A DNA stretch of 64,000 nucleotides, from contig QNQO01006218.1 of NCBI GenBank assembly GCA_003290165.1, positions 1 to 64,000 of the forward strand, read 5' to 3'. The position numbers and the translations under genes are program-made. Positions within the stretch are counted from its first letter, which is position 1. Each line of letters opens with the position of its first letter. Positions 11,152 to 22,956 of the stretch are shown one piece after another. Source of the DNA: Berberis thunbergii (lineage: Eukaryota > Streptophyta > Magnoliopsida > Ranunculales > Berberidaceae). The notes below the pieces were generated by a model. That model searched no databases. It was not told where the DNA came from and saw only the letters and a program-made list of their open reading frames with translations.

Positions 11152-11441
11152 TGTCACGTACATGACTTCAAAATTGAAAAATTAGAATTGGAAAGGATAG
11201 TTGTATAAATACGAAAAATAAAAGGAACCTCTCTTATGGTGATCTCTTCATAGAAAAGCCTAATTCATCAATCTTCTTTGTTTTCTATTGCAGTCTTCTT
11301 CCCCATTTATACACATATTAGCTAACAAAATTTCAAAGTTAACCAATTGGGGACTTACACGTGTTTGGCCATGTGCCATTTAGTAACTAATTATGCGAGA
11401 ATTACTAAACTTCAGTCTCAGTTGATCTTGAGGATGTGACA
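11152..11441 (-). repeat. 5' LTR, 290 bp
   Basis: It has the same ends as the copy at 5723-6092 (TGTCAC...TGACA) but lacks about 80 bp near its U3 start. On the minus strand TATAAATGGGG near 11304-11318 is a plausible TATA box. Confidence 0.9.
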
Positions 11442-11446
11442 GTTGA

Positions 11447-11820
11447 TTCATCTCACTCCTTGGTGATTCAAGTAATCACCTACTGATACCAAGAGAATAG
11501 TAACTAAAGTTTATGCCCACATTATTTCACCTTAGAATTCAATCGAGGACATGATTTAGGCACTTCCTTTTTATCAAGTTAATCTTGCTTCACAAAGTAG
11601 ACATTTTGTGACACTGTTACGAGGTAGATCCAGAATTTTCCAATTAAAAATGAAGGAGATGTTATGATCCATTAGTGGAAATGGTGGATGCACGTAGCAG
11701 ATTAGCATATGCCAACTAAAACACCCCCCCTTTTTTTTTTTTTGTTTCCAATCAACCCAACCATCTCCCCTGCAGTGCAGCGTCCCTAATAATACAAGTG
11801 ACTATTAGATAAGAGGAAAA
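11447..11820 (+). other. upstream region of the PPR gene
   Basis: No coding sequence. A run of C and T tracts (about 11725-11745) and AT-rich sequence precede the ATG. No clear TATA box was identified. Confidence 0.35.
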
Positions 11821-13265
11821 ATGCGTCCTCTTCTGAAACCCAACTCTGTCCAACAACTGATCCCATTGTTTTTAAAACAACCCACGGTTGTACTAACCCA
11901 ACAACACCTACTCTCTCATTTACTCGAACACCCAAATAGAGACCAAGCCATTCAAATCCATTCACACTTGATCAAAACTGGCACCCGCCCATGGAAGATA
12001 ATCTGGAACACTTTACTCAGAGTCTACTCTCAGGGTCTCTTCCCTCACGAGGCGTTCAAGCTTTACAACCAAATTTCTCCTTTCTTTTGTGTCCATGCAG
12101 ATACCTTCACCTACTCTTTCCTACTTAAGGCTTGCAGTAATATAGACCAACCAATTCAAGGAGCACAACTGCATGCTCAGACTATTAAGGTTGGGTTTGA
12201 ATGCCACGTTTATGTTGGGACATCTTTGGTGGATATGTACTTAGTTTGTGGATTTTTGAGAGAGGGTATTAAATGTTTGAAGAAATGCCTGATAGAAATT
12301 TAGTGGTTTGGGGTGCTATGATCACTGGTTTGACGAAATGGGGTGAACTTGATTTGGCTCGGCGCTTCTTTGATGAGATGCCTTGTAGGAGTGTGGTCTC
12401 TTGGACTGGGATTATTGATGGGTACGCTCGTGCAAATCAATTTAAGGAAGCTGTTAGTCTTTTTCGACAAATGATGATGATTGATGGTTTGAAACCAAAT
12501 GAAATAACAGTTCTGACTATATTGCCGGCAGTTTGGAATCTTGGGGACCTCTATATGAGTGAGTCGATTCATGCTTATAGTGAAAAACATGGATTCAGTG
12601 CATTTGATATACGAGTGATTAATAGTCTCATAGATGTCTATTCCAAGTGTGGGTCTGTAGAAAATGCATTTACACTTTTTGAGGAGGTCTCTTCTAAGAG
12701 AAAAAATTTGGTAACATGGACTTCGATGATTTCAGGATTTGCCATGCATGGAATGACAGAACAGGCTCTTAAACACTTTCAGGAGATGGAAAAGGAAGGT
12801 TTAAAGCCAAACAGGGTGACATTCATTAGTGTTCTCCATGCTTGTAGTCATGGAGGATTGGTTAAGGAGGGTCTCATGTTTTTTGACAAGATGGTTAATG
12901 GGTATCAAATTATGCCAGGTATTAAGCACTATGGGTGCATGATAGACATGTTGGGAAGAGTAGGAATGTTGGAGGAGGCTGAAAAGATGGCAATGGAGAT
13001 CCCCTTAGAGATGGTAAATGCAGTGGTCTGGCGGACACTTCTAGGTGCTTGTAGTTTTCATGGAAATGCGGAGATGGGTGAAAGAGCTATGAAGAAGATA
13101 CTGGAGCTCGAGAGAGGTTATGCTGGAGACTATGTGCTCTTGTCTAACATCTATGCTGGGGTTGGAAAGTTTAGCGATTCTGAGAAAGTGAGAAGCTTGA
13201 TTGATGACCAGAATGGTCTGAAAGTTCCTGGTCTTAGTTTGATAGATTTCAAAGAAACAGGTTAG
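11821..13265 (+). pseudogene. E-type PPR protein gene with one frameshift
   Basis: Two overlapping frames (11821-12303 and 12273-13265) form one intronless gene of about 481 codons. The N-terminus (MRPLLKPNSVQQLIPLFL) could be an organelle transit peptide. PLS repeats follow, including NTLLRVYSQGLFPHEAFKLY, VVSWTGIIDGYARANQFKEA and GLKPNRVTFISVLHACSHGG, and an E-type end (DYVLLSNIYAGVGKF). Motifs such as TILPAVWNLGDL resemble Arabidopsis At1g09220. PPR proteins bind organellar RNA. The frames break at about 12265-12273, where GGTATTAAATG seems to lack one A. It could be a recent pseudogene or a sequencing error; the rest is free of stops. Confidence 0.88.
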
Positions 13266-15292
13266 CATCTGCTTTGAGAATGCCAGTGTGAATGTTATGC
13301 ATTGGATAACTCATGACTGATTGACATGTAAGCTTTTCAAGAAATTGGGAACCTATCTAATGGGGAATTGAGGGATTGCAGTTGTCTTGGTTGTGGAACA
13401 AAAGATCAAATGACACGCAAATGGGTGTTTGCCTCGAACTCATTGGAGCTAAAATATGAGAAGAGTTCTGACAGTCCTCTCTGGCAATTGGCGAGGTCTG
13501 CATAAGCATGTTCATATTGATAGCCCAGTTGAAGGATCCACGTGATGAACTATACTTTATGCATCATTTCTCCCATGATGAATAATATATGGCTCACACA
13601 AGCTACTGGATTTCTGGATGGCATTTTTCATGGTTAACATTTTTCTTTCAGAGGTATGTTTTGAATTTAATGTCAGGAATTTGCTCCTAATCATATTCTT
13701 TTATATTTACACTTTATCTGGTTCAAAAGAAAACAAAAAATTAAAAGAAAACGAAAATAGAGAACGAGGAGAGTCAGAGGGAAAATGAACATTTGTTATT
13801 GAAGATGACCACATCTTTTCAGACAATGTTTGATCTACTGTTTGATATGAATTTTGGATGTTAAGGATTTGCTTTCGTCAATTATATTTGCCATGATTGA
13901 TTCATGTACGACTAATTGATAGTTAGCCTTTTACTTTCGTTGGTATCGAAGCATGATTTTTATAGTTTAATTGAATTTGTGAGTTTATGTGTCCAAAAAA
14001 ACTCCCATTTAGTTTCCCATAGCATAGATCCCTGACGCTATTCGAAAAGCAATAGGATTCCAAACCTTTTGTTAAGAAGGTGGGCAGTATCATGGACCGG
14101 TCGCCATGATTGTTTGGGTTTACAGAATTACTTGATTCAGTAAAAAAAAATAAAGTTTTAGATCAGTAATACTGTGTAAATTCACCAATTCAATCATTGA
14201 AAGGTTAAGTAGTCTATTAATTTAGTTCAATTAATTTTATATAGCCTACAGTGATGATGTAAAATTAAGGCGGTGACGTGTCAATGAATGATGGCGAAAA
14301 ACCTACCAATGACTTGACAGATAAGTCTAGTTGACTATCTCTACCAAATGATGACAGATCTTCTTGACACGATTAAAAGGATGGGGAGCCTTCAGTAAAA
14401 ATAGAAAAAGAAGGGGTATTAAGAAGGTGAATAGGTAAGAAGAATAGGAGAAATCCCAGAAGATTTAAAAGAATAAAATAATAAACTAATATTTCATTGA
14501 TTGACAATCAGATACAAAATTAGTTTTTTGGAGCTCCTTACATAGAAATATTTAGCAGGTCAAATGGGTTGACACGATTGTGGCATGGCTTGTTCATCTA
14601 GTAATTGGTTCGTTTTGCTTCATGGGTGAAGTAGAAAACTGCCTCCATCAGTTTAGATGAATATTCATATTGCTGACAATTTGTGAGACATATGGCTATG
14701 GTTTATAGCTTTGGTAGGATTGATTACCTAGACATATTTCATTATTAGCATCTCATGCTTGTTGAATGTTTATTTCTATTTGGTAATTTAGGATGTAGTT
14801 TGTCTGTGTTGGCAAATGGCAAATTGTTTGGGACCAATCCAAATCTGTACTTCTTTTCTGAAATCTGAACTATAATGAACCCCTTGTCCTGATGAATATT
14901 TGTGGGTCACATTAGCTTGGCGACACTGAGCTGGTAAAGTACCTGTCCTTTATTGAAAAGCATATATTTTCCATCATATGTCAAGACTAAATGCTCCTTG
15001 TGCCACCTGCTATCTAGAAAAATAGATAAACATAGATAGTAGTGTCTTATTACCATTTTATACCACAATCCTTTTAAATTGTTGATATTTAATATTTATA
15101 GTTGATTATGAAAATCAATGGTGATAGACTAGTGCAACTTTTTTTTTTGAATCTTTCCATATAACTATGTAAGTAATTTCTTTGAAGTGAAGCCATGAAA
15201 TGTTCTTGGCTTGCTTTCTTCAAGAAATGATAATAAAGCATTTCAGACAAAGAGCTTCTTTGATACTGATTTAAACATTTCAATCATAGACC
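13266..15292. other. no recognised gene
   Basis: AT-rich intergenic sequence. The first few hundred bases probably include the 3' untranslated region of the PPR gene. Nothing else is seen. Confidence 0.4.
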
Positions 15293-17232
15293 ATGGCTGA
15301 GATTCTAAGCAAAACTAATTTGCTTTCCCATTCATGTTCTCACAATCTTAGTTTCTACAAGGACTCATCACCTTCTTATGTTTCTGGGTTTCCTTCTATG
15401 AGATACCTCTCTCAAATCTGCTTCTGACTTCTATGTCTGCATAAAGTAGATACAAAACCCAGAAGAGAAAATATCAATGCTTTGCCTGTTCAGATTTGTG
15501 AAAGTTCCATTCCATTTCTTTGGTTTTGAGAACTGATTTTTTCCTTTCGTATTTACTTAATCAAAGTTGTGGGATTTTCATTGCATAGCATTACGAATCT
15601 TAACAGAATGATGTCTCTTTATGGTGCGTTTCTCATTTTACCAAAAGCTAAGGAAGAAATCTTTTTTAAGATTAGAAAAGGCCATGGTTGTTTTGTGACT
15701 AATGATCAAAATGTTTAACAACCAGATTTGATTGTTGTTTCTGGTTTTAGCTCTATTAGTTTTTGTTCTCAAGGATTATTTGTCTTGTGGGATGGAATTG
15801 TAGATGAGCCCTTCTTTCGGGAAAGCTTTTAAATAGAGGGAGAAGGGGCTCCAGCCGAATATGAAAAAGATCGTTTCTGTTAAAAATCTTAATGCAGGAG
15901 ATAAACTAGTTGTGGTGAATTTCTATTCTCCTGGTTGTGGGGGCTGTAAAGCGCTCCATCCCAAGGTTGGTATTTCAGGTACAACTATAGCGACGCATGT
16001 ATCTCCATTTTAAGTATCATACATGTTCTGATTTACTGTTTGCAGATCTGTCAATTTGCAGAGAAGAACCCAGACATTCAGTTTCTTCAAGTGAACCATG
16101 AAGAATATAAATCTGTCATAGTCTTCGTGTACATGTTCTTTCGGTTTTGCAGAGGAGCTCATGGCTTCAGCTGCACTAATGCAACTGTAAGTCTTGAAAA
16201 TCCGATGAAACCCCATTTGATTTTATGCTGTGGTTAAGTTTGCACAATTTCATGAGAACCCATTTTGTTGAGTAGGTGATCATTAGTTAGAACCTATGTA
16301 ATGACACTTGGTTTCTACTAAAACAATGTCTAGACACGTATCGTTTGGAATGCTCATCTCAACATTCACGAATACTCACATCAGACGCTCCATGCTTAGA
16401 TCAAATATCTTTGAAAAGTTTCAATTTATGGCAAGTTAGTAATACATGAGTAGCAATATTGACATGCAACTGAATGAATATTACTATAATTCAAACTTAT
16501 TGCTGAAAAAGTAAACAAATTTACAAGTGTGTACCCAACGTATCCCATGTATTGTGTTCTTTGTGCCAACGTGTCCGACACGGATACGTCAATCACGTTG
16601 GTCAGAAAACATAATACGAGATACACTAGGGAACACACTTGTACATTTTATTGTTGTTTACTTTTCAGCAATACGTATTGAACTATTACTCATATTCATT
16701 CACTTGTAGATCAATATTGTCACTCATGTACTGTTAACATGTTTGTAACATTAATATATAACGCCAATGGCATGACAGCTCAACTGTTGGAGCTTGGCGA
16801 ATGGTACCACTTGATCATGGGTTCGAACCCAGCTTGCGGCATCTTTATCAGTTTATGGTGTATGGGTTTGGGATCCTATAAAAATCTTGCTTGCCTTCCA
16901 AAAAAAAAAGTAGAGTATCGTTGCGACATAGGTTAGAACCCTTTTTCGAGTTCCATGTTGTTGTTTTGTTTGGGTTATTCTGTGAGAAATGTTTCGCTTG
17001 TTTACATTGCTTATGCTGATTAATGACAATATGTATTTTTGGTCTGAACAGTTGAAAAAAATTCAGAAGATCGCACCACAGAGGTGTGCATCATTGGACC
17101 ACTAAATGGATTGGAAGAATCAGAGCTTATAGCTATGGCTGATAAAGACTTGCCCTTCCATTACACATCAGCTGGGCTTCGGACACCACCATTAGTGCTC
17201 ATTCGTTCTCTACAAGATGAAAAGCAAACAAA
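15293..17232 (+). pseudogene. ACHT-type chloroplast thioredoxin relic
   Basis: Exon 1 starts MAEILSKTNLL, like the transit peptide of atypical Cys/His-rich thioredoxins. The next exon (about 15805-15964) reads GKAFK-stop-REKGLQPN then LVVVNFYSPGCGGCKALHPK, with the ACHT active site CGGC. A further exon (about 16046-16185) has ICQFAEKNPDIQFLQVNHEE and FSCTNAT; the last (about 17052-17236) has GPLNGLEESELIAMADKDLP. Intact ACHTs relay redox signals in plastids. This copy has TAG for a Trp, lost codons before the active site and near RGAHG, frameshifts in two exons, and a SINE in an intron. Intron structure is kept, so it is a decayed gene, not a retrocopy. Confidence 0.85.
16763..16909 (+). mobile_element. 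tRNA-derived SINE, family 1 copy a
   Basis: It begins GCCAATGGCATGACAGCTCA (A-box region), has a B box GGTTCGAACCC about 40 bp on, then a tRNA-unrelated body and CTTGCCTTCC followed by an A tail. It shares this layout and wording with copies at 35424 and 38858. No clear target duplication was found. Confidence 0.8.
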
Positions 17233-17289
17233 AGCAGTGAGTCTTCCACTTCTATCAAACACTGTTTACTCTCATATCAAGGACTCTGA

Positions 17290-17607
17290 GGGTGTGTTTG
17301 GTTGCATGGAATTATATGCCATGGAAATTCATGAGGGGGCCACTATATTTTAGGCTAAATTGATAGATTACTCCACATCCACCATTTGGTTTTGTGATCA
17401 ATGGTGGGAATGAAAGTCCCATGAACATGGGAATCCCACTCCTTAGCCCCCCAAGGCATGTGATTCCCATGTTCATGGGACTTTCATTTCCACCATTGAT
17501 TACAAAACCAAATGGTGGATGTGGAGTGATATATCAATTTAGCCTAAAATGTAGTGGTCCCCTCATGGATTCCCATGGCATAGGATTCCATGCAACCAAA
17601 CACACCC
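17290..17607. mobile_element. Tourist-like MITE (PIF/Harbinger type), 318 bp
   Basis: The element is nearly a full inverted repeat. It starts GGGTGTGTTTGGTTGCATGG, ends with the inverse, and is flanked by TGA on both sides (3-bp duplication). GGG..TGTTTGGTT ends and a 3-bp target site are typical of Tourist elements, though the usual site is TAA or TTA. It lies just after the ACHT relic. Confidence 0.8.
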
Positions 17608-17610
17608 TGA

Positions 17611-19430
17611 GAGGAAAATGTTGGTTGGTGATAGCTAACAGATTTGGAAAATGTGTCAAAAAGACTCAATTTCTCGAACATGAAATGTATAGCAGCATTA
17701 AAAGAAAGGGCATGAATTATAGTTTAAGCCCTTAATTGTATACTTGTGATCTTCTTATAGAGATTGCAAAGAAAGGAGCTCTGCTCTGGTATCTTGCTTT
17801 CATGTACTGAAAATGGATTTATTACGAGCATTTATTTTGATACATATACATACATTCCGAGACCTGGAAATAAACCATGCCATTAGCATTCATTACAGGA
17901 ATGAAGGCCAGTAGGTGCATTAAAAGACACTGAAAGCTACTCCTTGGGCAGCTAGTTTGGTAAGCCGCTTCTCAGTTGATAATAACCAGCGGAGCTTGAG
18001 AAAGAGATAATGTTTAACCAAGTGCTTGCAGCTTGCTAAAATTGCTTTAAGGTGCTCATGGGATTCTTTGTCCTCTACCAAACAGATGGATGAGTGGAAT
18101 TGGTAATAGTAACTTGGCCATTCTTAGACGACAATTTGTCATCCCCTAGTTAGGAGGGACAATGGACACTGTTAATCAAGAGATGCAGTTTAGTGATTGA
18201 GCAAGGTTCGCCTGCATTGAAATCCCGGAGATACTCAAAGCCGAGCCTGTTTGCTCTAAGGTGTAGAAATCTTGCTTGCTGCATCTGTTGAATAACCACT
18301 CAAAATATTTTTCCAGTTAGAATACACAACATTATTATCGAAAGAAAGTAAAATAAAAATACAGGGTCCAGAATTTTGGACTCAGCTTAATTGTCATTAG
18401 CTCACGGGTTTAACTTGAGAACATCTCCAGTCCAGTAGAGTCGTCATGGATGTATAAGTGGAAGTGGGAGATGCGCATTTTTTTTCTTACATTTCAAAGC
18501 TCGTACGACCCCACGATTAGTCATAGTTGGCCCAACCTAACCTAACTGAAGGTTTGCTGATGTGTGTTCATTTAGGGTTTTTTGGTAACTTTGTTTCCAA
18601 TTTTGTGTCTAGTAGAAGAAGTTCAAGTGTCACAACCTAAATTGAACTTTTATGACTGTGTCGGGGCCGCCATTGGTTTTTTATGTTTGAATCTTGATTA
18701 TTTCCCCAACCCAACCACTTTCGCCTTGAAACCAACCTCTCATTTCACAAATACAAATTTAACCAAACTATTTAAAAGTACATTTAGAATTTCTCTCTAG
18801 ATACACTTCTAAATTTCTCATAAATTGTCAACCATTTTAACGAGCACAATTCAAACTTCTTTGGAAAAAGCTATGATTCATGAGTTGATATGAATATGAT
18901 GGAGAAATTCTAAAACCCCTACCCCTCGCCCCTTTCCTCGACAATAAGAAAGATCAAAGAAAAAAAACATATCCAAACAATACCTAACATAGATATTACC
19001 TATTCCTTCTTGCACAAGTTAACAACCAATTTGTTCCGATCTATTTTCTTTCTTTCATTATTTATTTTTTAGATAGTGGCACCCTATCAGTCCGCAGGTA
19101 GTGAAGTTGCGATGTTTAGGCAATGAATATTGGCTTTTGCGCCCAGAATTGCCATAAGATTAAAAAATTGACCCTACGATCACAATTCCACCAAAACCTG
19201 GATGTTAATTATGTCACACATTGCCATTGCTCTCCAATTAAGATGAGGAGGAACTTGAAATGACATTATCTTATTTACTTTGTCGTTTGATATAACTTTG
19301 GACGCCTACCCTCCCTGTATCTTCTTAAATACTTCTCAATAACTCTCCCCGTCTCCCATTACATGTGATCTAAGGAATGGGATAAATGAATGGTGGTGGA
19401 AATAAAGTAGCACTAGTATTTTTTTTTTCT
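17611..19430. other. no recognised gene
   Basis: Mostly AT-rich spacer. Around 18905-18950 a piece reading CCCCTCGCCCCTTTCCTCGAC resembles the ends of the GC-rich MITEs at 24.5-24.9 kb. No other feature is seen. Confidence 0.4.
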
Positions 19431-21000
19431 ATAGTTCTTGTTAGTCATAAAATTATAAAATTAGGTTTTCTATTTGTTTAGAAAGGTAAATATGCCATAT
19501 AACTTTATGGGTTAACCTGAGTTAATAAAAGAATCAATGTTAGTCATAAAAATATAAAATTAGGCACAAATTAGTCATTACATCCACTATGATATCTACA
19601 TTATCTATTTTGTAAAAAAGTAAGCCCTAAAAGTCATTTTCCAAAAAAAAAAATCATAATTTTCTTTCTCTATTTCTCTCCACTTTCTCTATCTTTCTTT
19701 ATATTTTCTACAAAAATACCTCTACACACAAACACAGAAAAGCCTCTGTTGAGAATTATAAAAGGACGAAAAAACATAAATACAGACGAAAAATATAAAT
19801 AATAAAGTCTAATGTGTTTATTTTTTTCATTTAAAATTTGTGATTAGTCTGCTAAACTGAAGGCTCGGAGAAAAACGTGAATGCAATTGATTTTTTCTTT
19901 TCTGTATTTTGTAATTCATGCATTTCAATTTTTGTAGAGTTTGTTTTGTGATCTCTAGAATTACATAGATAAAGATGAAAAAATGAAGAGGGAGAGAGAA
20001 ACTAAAGATAAAATAAGGGAAAAAGAATTTTAAGAGAATATTAAATTATTTTTTAGATTAGTTTCCGTAAAAAAAAATGAGATTTCTAAAGTATATTAGC
20101 TGTAACACTAGTTAGATGATCAAAACAATCTAATAGATTCTTAGACTTGTGACCTTGATTTACCACATATTTGATAAATTTGGACTCTTTTGTTTACACA
20201 CATGAATATATATAGTGCATATAACCACTGCAAAGTTTAATGAACAACATTAATCTCTTCAACCTGATTTTTGGGTTTCAATTTTCCCTACCAACTTTAT
20301 AATATTTACAAACTAAGAAAAAAAGGTTAGTAAAAAGTGATAAAATGGTGTTTGTGCATTTTAAATGAAAAACTATTACATTTATTTACAATTTTGTCTT
20401 CCATATTTCATATTTTTTTATGATCAAAACTAGCTTTTCTCAAACATTAATTAATTATACTTAAGTCTCTAAAGATAATTTATTAAAAGCCCACATTGTT
20501 TATGCACTATAAGTAGGTCCTTACATTTAACTTTTGAATTTTTCATTTTGCTTTCCAATTTCATATTTTTTACAATAAAAATTTCTCACAAACATTGATT
20601 AATTATACCTAAGCTTCTAACAAAATGCACTTGAAGCCCCATAGTTAGCTAAATTATAAATAAGCTCTTTCAATAGTGAGAATGTAATCTATGGTTACTT
20701 TGGTTTTCTTATTTTTACCCTCAGAACTTTACACTTTATAATTGAAAACTTTGTCAAATACTAACACATTAACCCAAGAAAAAAATAATCGAAAAATGAC
20801 TTTTATGACCTACTTTTTCACAAAATAGACAATTTAGATATCATAGTTGATGTAATGACTAATTTGTGCATAATTTTATACTTTTATGACTAACAATGAC
20901 TCTTTTATTGAACCTGGTTAATCCATAAGGTTATATGACATATTTACCTTCCTAAACCAATAGAAAACCTAATTTTATAGTTTTATGACCAACAAGGACT
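19431..21000. mobile_element. long-TIR element, about 1.57 kb, class uncertain
   Basis: About 210 bp at 19431-19640 (starting TAGTTCTTGTTAGTCATAAA) recurs inverted at 20790-21000 (ending TTTTATGACCAACAAGGACTA). The interior is AT-rich and holds diverged direct repeats of about 165 bp (for example 20385 and 20545). No transposase is seen. Long inverted ends suggest a Mutator-like or foldback element. Confidence 0.55.
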
Positions 21001-21715
21001 ACAAAAAGAAAAAAAAATCTACGTTAATTGTTATTGAACGACAATTTTAGTAACTTTTTGTTATTAACCAACAAGGACTACAGGAAAAAAACATATGTTA
21101 ATTGTTATTGACCAATTTTATTTACTCTTTGTTAGTTTTATTGACCAACAAGGACTACAATATTTTTTTTTTGGTTATTAAACGACAATTTTAACAAGAA
21201 CTATAGAAAAAAAAACATTAGCCTATTCTCTGAATAAAATTAGGATTTATCATATGATGTCCATTATTTTCAGGTTAGTGAACAAACAATTTTTTTTTTG
21301 TAGTCATTGTTAAAATTGTTGTTCAATAACAACTGACTTATTTTTGTATCTGTAGTCATTGTTGGTCAATAAAACTAACAAAGTGTAACTAAAATTGGTC
21401 AATAACAATTAAAAAAAAATTATGTAGTCCTTGTTGGTCAATAGCAAAGAGTAACAAAATTTGTCGTTCAATAAAAATTAACGTAATTTTTTTTTGTAGT
21501 CCTTGTTGGTCATAAAACTATAAAATTAAAATTTCTATTTGTTTAGGAGGGTAAATATATCATATAACTTTATGGGTTAGCCTGTGGTAATAAAAGAGTT
21601 ATTGTTAGTCATAAAAGTATAAAATTAGGCACAAATTAGTCATTACATCAACTATTGTATCTAAATTGTCTATTTTGTTAAAAAGTTGGTCCAAAGTCAT
21701 TTTCCCAAAAATATT
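20790..21715. repeat. large palindrome centred near 21.25 kb
   Basis: Sequence at 20790-21240 is repeated inverted at 21255-21715. The outer 210 bp of each arm is the same unit as at 19431-19640, so the unit occurs three times. The inner arms are built of repeated pieces such as TTGTTATTGAACGACAATTTTA and AACAAGGACTACA. Confidence 0.65.
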
Positions 21716-21749
21716 CATAGCATGGGTTGAGGGCATACAACATGTGTAT

Positions 21750-21965
21750 TTTCTATTTACCCTCTGAACTTAAGACTTTATAATCAAAAGTCATGTTAAA
21801 CACTAATATATTAATGCAAGAAAAAAAATAACCATTCGCAGGTCGATGACATGCAACACGTGCTTTGCTTGCTGAGAATTTTTTTAATAAAAAACCATGT
21901 CAAACACTAATACATTAATGCAAGGAAAAAAGTCGTAGCGCCTGTCGTTGACATGCAACACGTGT
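21750..21965 (+). repeat. diverged tandem units
   Basis: Two units of about 120-130 bp contain AAACACTAATAYATTAATGC and then GACATGCAACACGTG. Related units occur at 20715-20790 and at 38570-38800. Confidence 0.55.
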
Positions 21966-22009
21966 TTTGCTTGCTTATTAAGAGAAATTTTATTTAACCA
22001 AATCCCCTA

Positions 22010-22956
22010 AGATTTTAATTTTTACTTATTATTAATCAACACCTAGTATATATTTAAAAAAAGAAAAAGAAAAGAAAAGAAAGGTCCATTGGCCAAAGGG
22101 TCATGGTGGGTCAGGGAGAAATTGCTTATTAATCCATGATCTTGTCCTCTCAATTTTGCATTCAATTCACTTATGTAGGCAAATCATACAGACCTTAACA
22201 CAGTAGGTTTTCACTCTTCGCCAACCGACAAACTCATCTCTGTTTCCTCCATCTCTATCTCTCTCTTTCTAAGTAATTAATTTTTTTTTTGAAAAGTCTA
22301 AACTTTTTAAATATATGTATATATCTTTTCCCTAGTCATCTTAGAAAAGTTTTATTGATTTATTAAAACAGTGGCAGGCTTGAGTTATTGTAAAAAAAGT
22401 CTAGGATTTGGATGAAGCCTATTAGCTGATACGTAAAGTTGCAAATATACATTAAATTGTAAAAAATGATATAAACAATAATCCTAAAGATTGAAATGTC
22501 CAAGACTTTTAAGATTGTTTCAATCATTTTTCGATCTGTTTTTATATAACATTTCAATCCCTTGGATGTTGTTGTATCCAAGGAGACATCTAGCAATAGT
22601 GGAGCCAATGAAGGGTTGTGTATGTTTCATCGTCTATTAATTGGTTCCTTGTTTGATTCTTCAAAACCCCTCTCGCTTTTCAATATTTTATTATAGTTAT
22701 TTTTTAGGTGAACCCCATTTTAAATTATGTTGAGGCGTGAGACCATTCTCATAGGTTAAATGGGTAGAGAATACATACCAAAATATGATTGGTTATAAAA
22801 TAACATAAAATATGATTGTGGAATTTGTATTTAGTTAAGGAGGTTGGAGCGAGGCCCGCCCACTACCATCCATCATTCTTGAGATGTTGTTCACCTTGCT
22901 CTCTCTCCGTCGCTCCATAGAATCAGGGTTGTCTTTAATATTTCAACCCTTCAAAG
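22010..22956. other. no recognised gene
   Basis: AT-rich sequence with a CT-rich stretch near 22210-22270 that looks like a leader but has no coding sequence behind it. Nothing more can be supported. Confidence 0.35.

Larger units (their letters stand above)
5723..11441 (-). mobile_element. complete, inactive Ty3/gypsy chromovirus
   Basis: The element is bounded by exact 5-bp duplications GTTGA (5718-5722 and 11442-11446). Minus-strand order is LTR, tRNA-Met primer site, gag, protease, RT, RNase H, integrase, chromodomain remnant, polypurine tract (about 6093-6106), LTR. This is the Ty3/gypsy order, and the C-terminal chromodomain points to a chromovirus. Every coding module is broken by stops or frameshifts and a hAT element interrupts RT, so it cannot move by itself. 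Confidence 0.92.

Noticed and set aside
16763..16840. tRNA gene (A and B boxes)
   Set aside because: The tRNA cannot fold into a full cloverleaf, and the A tail and sister copies show a SINE.
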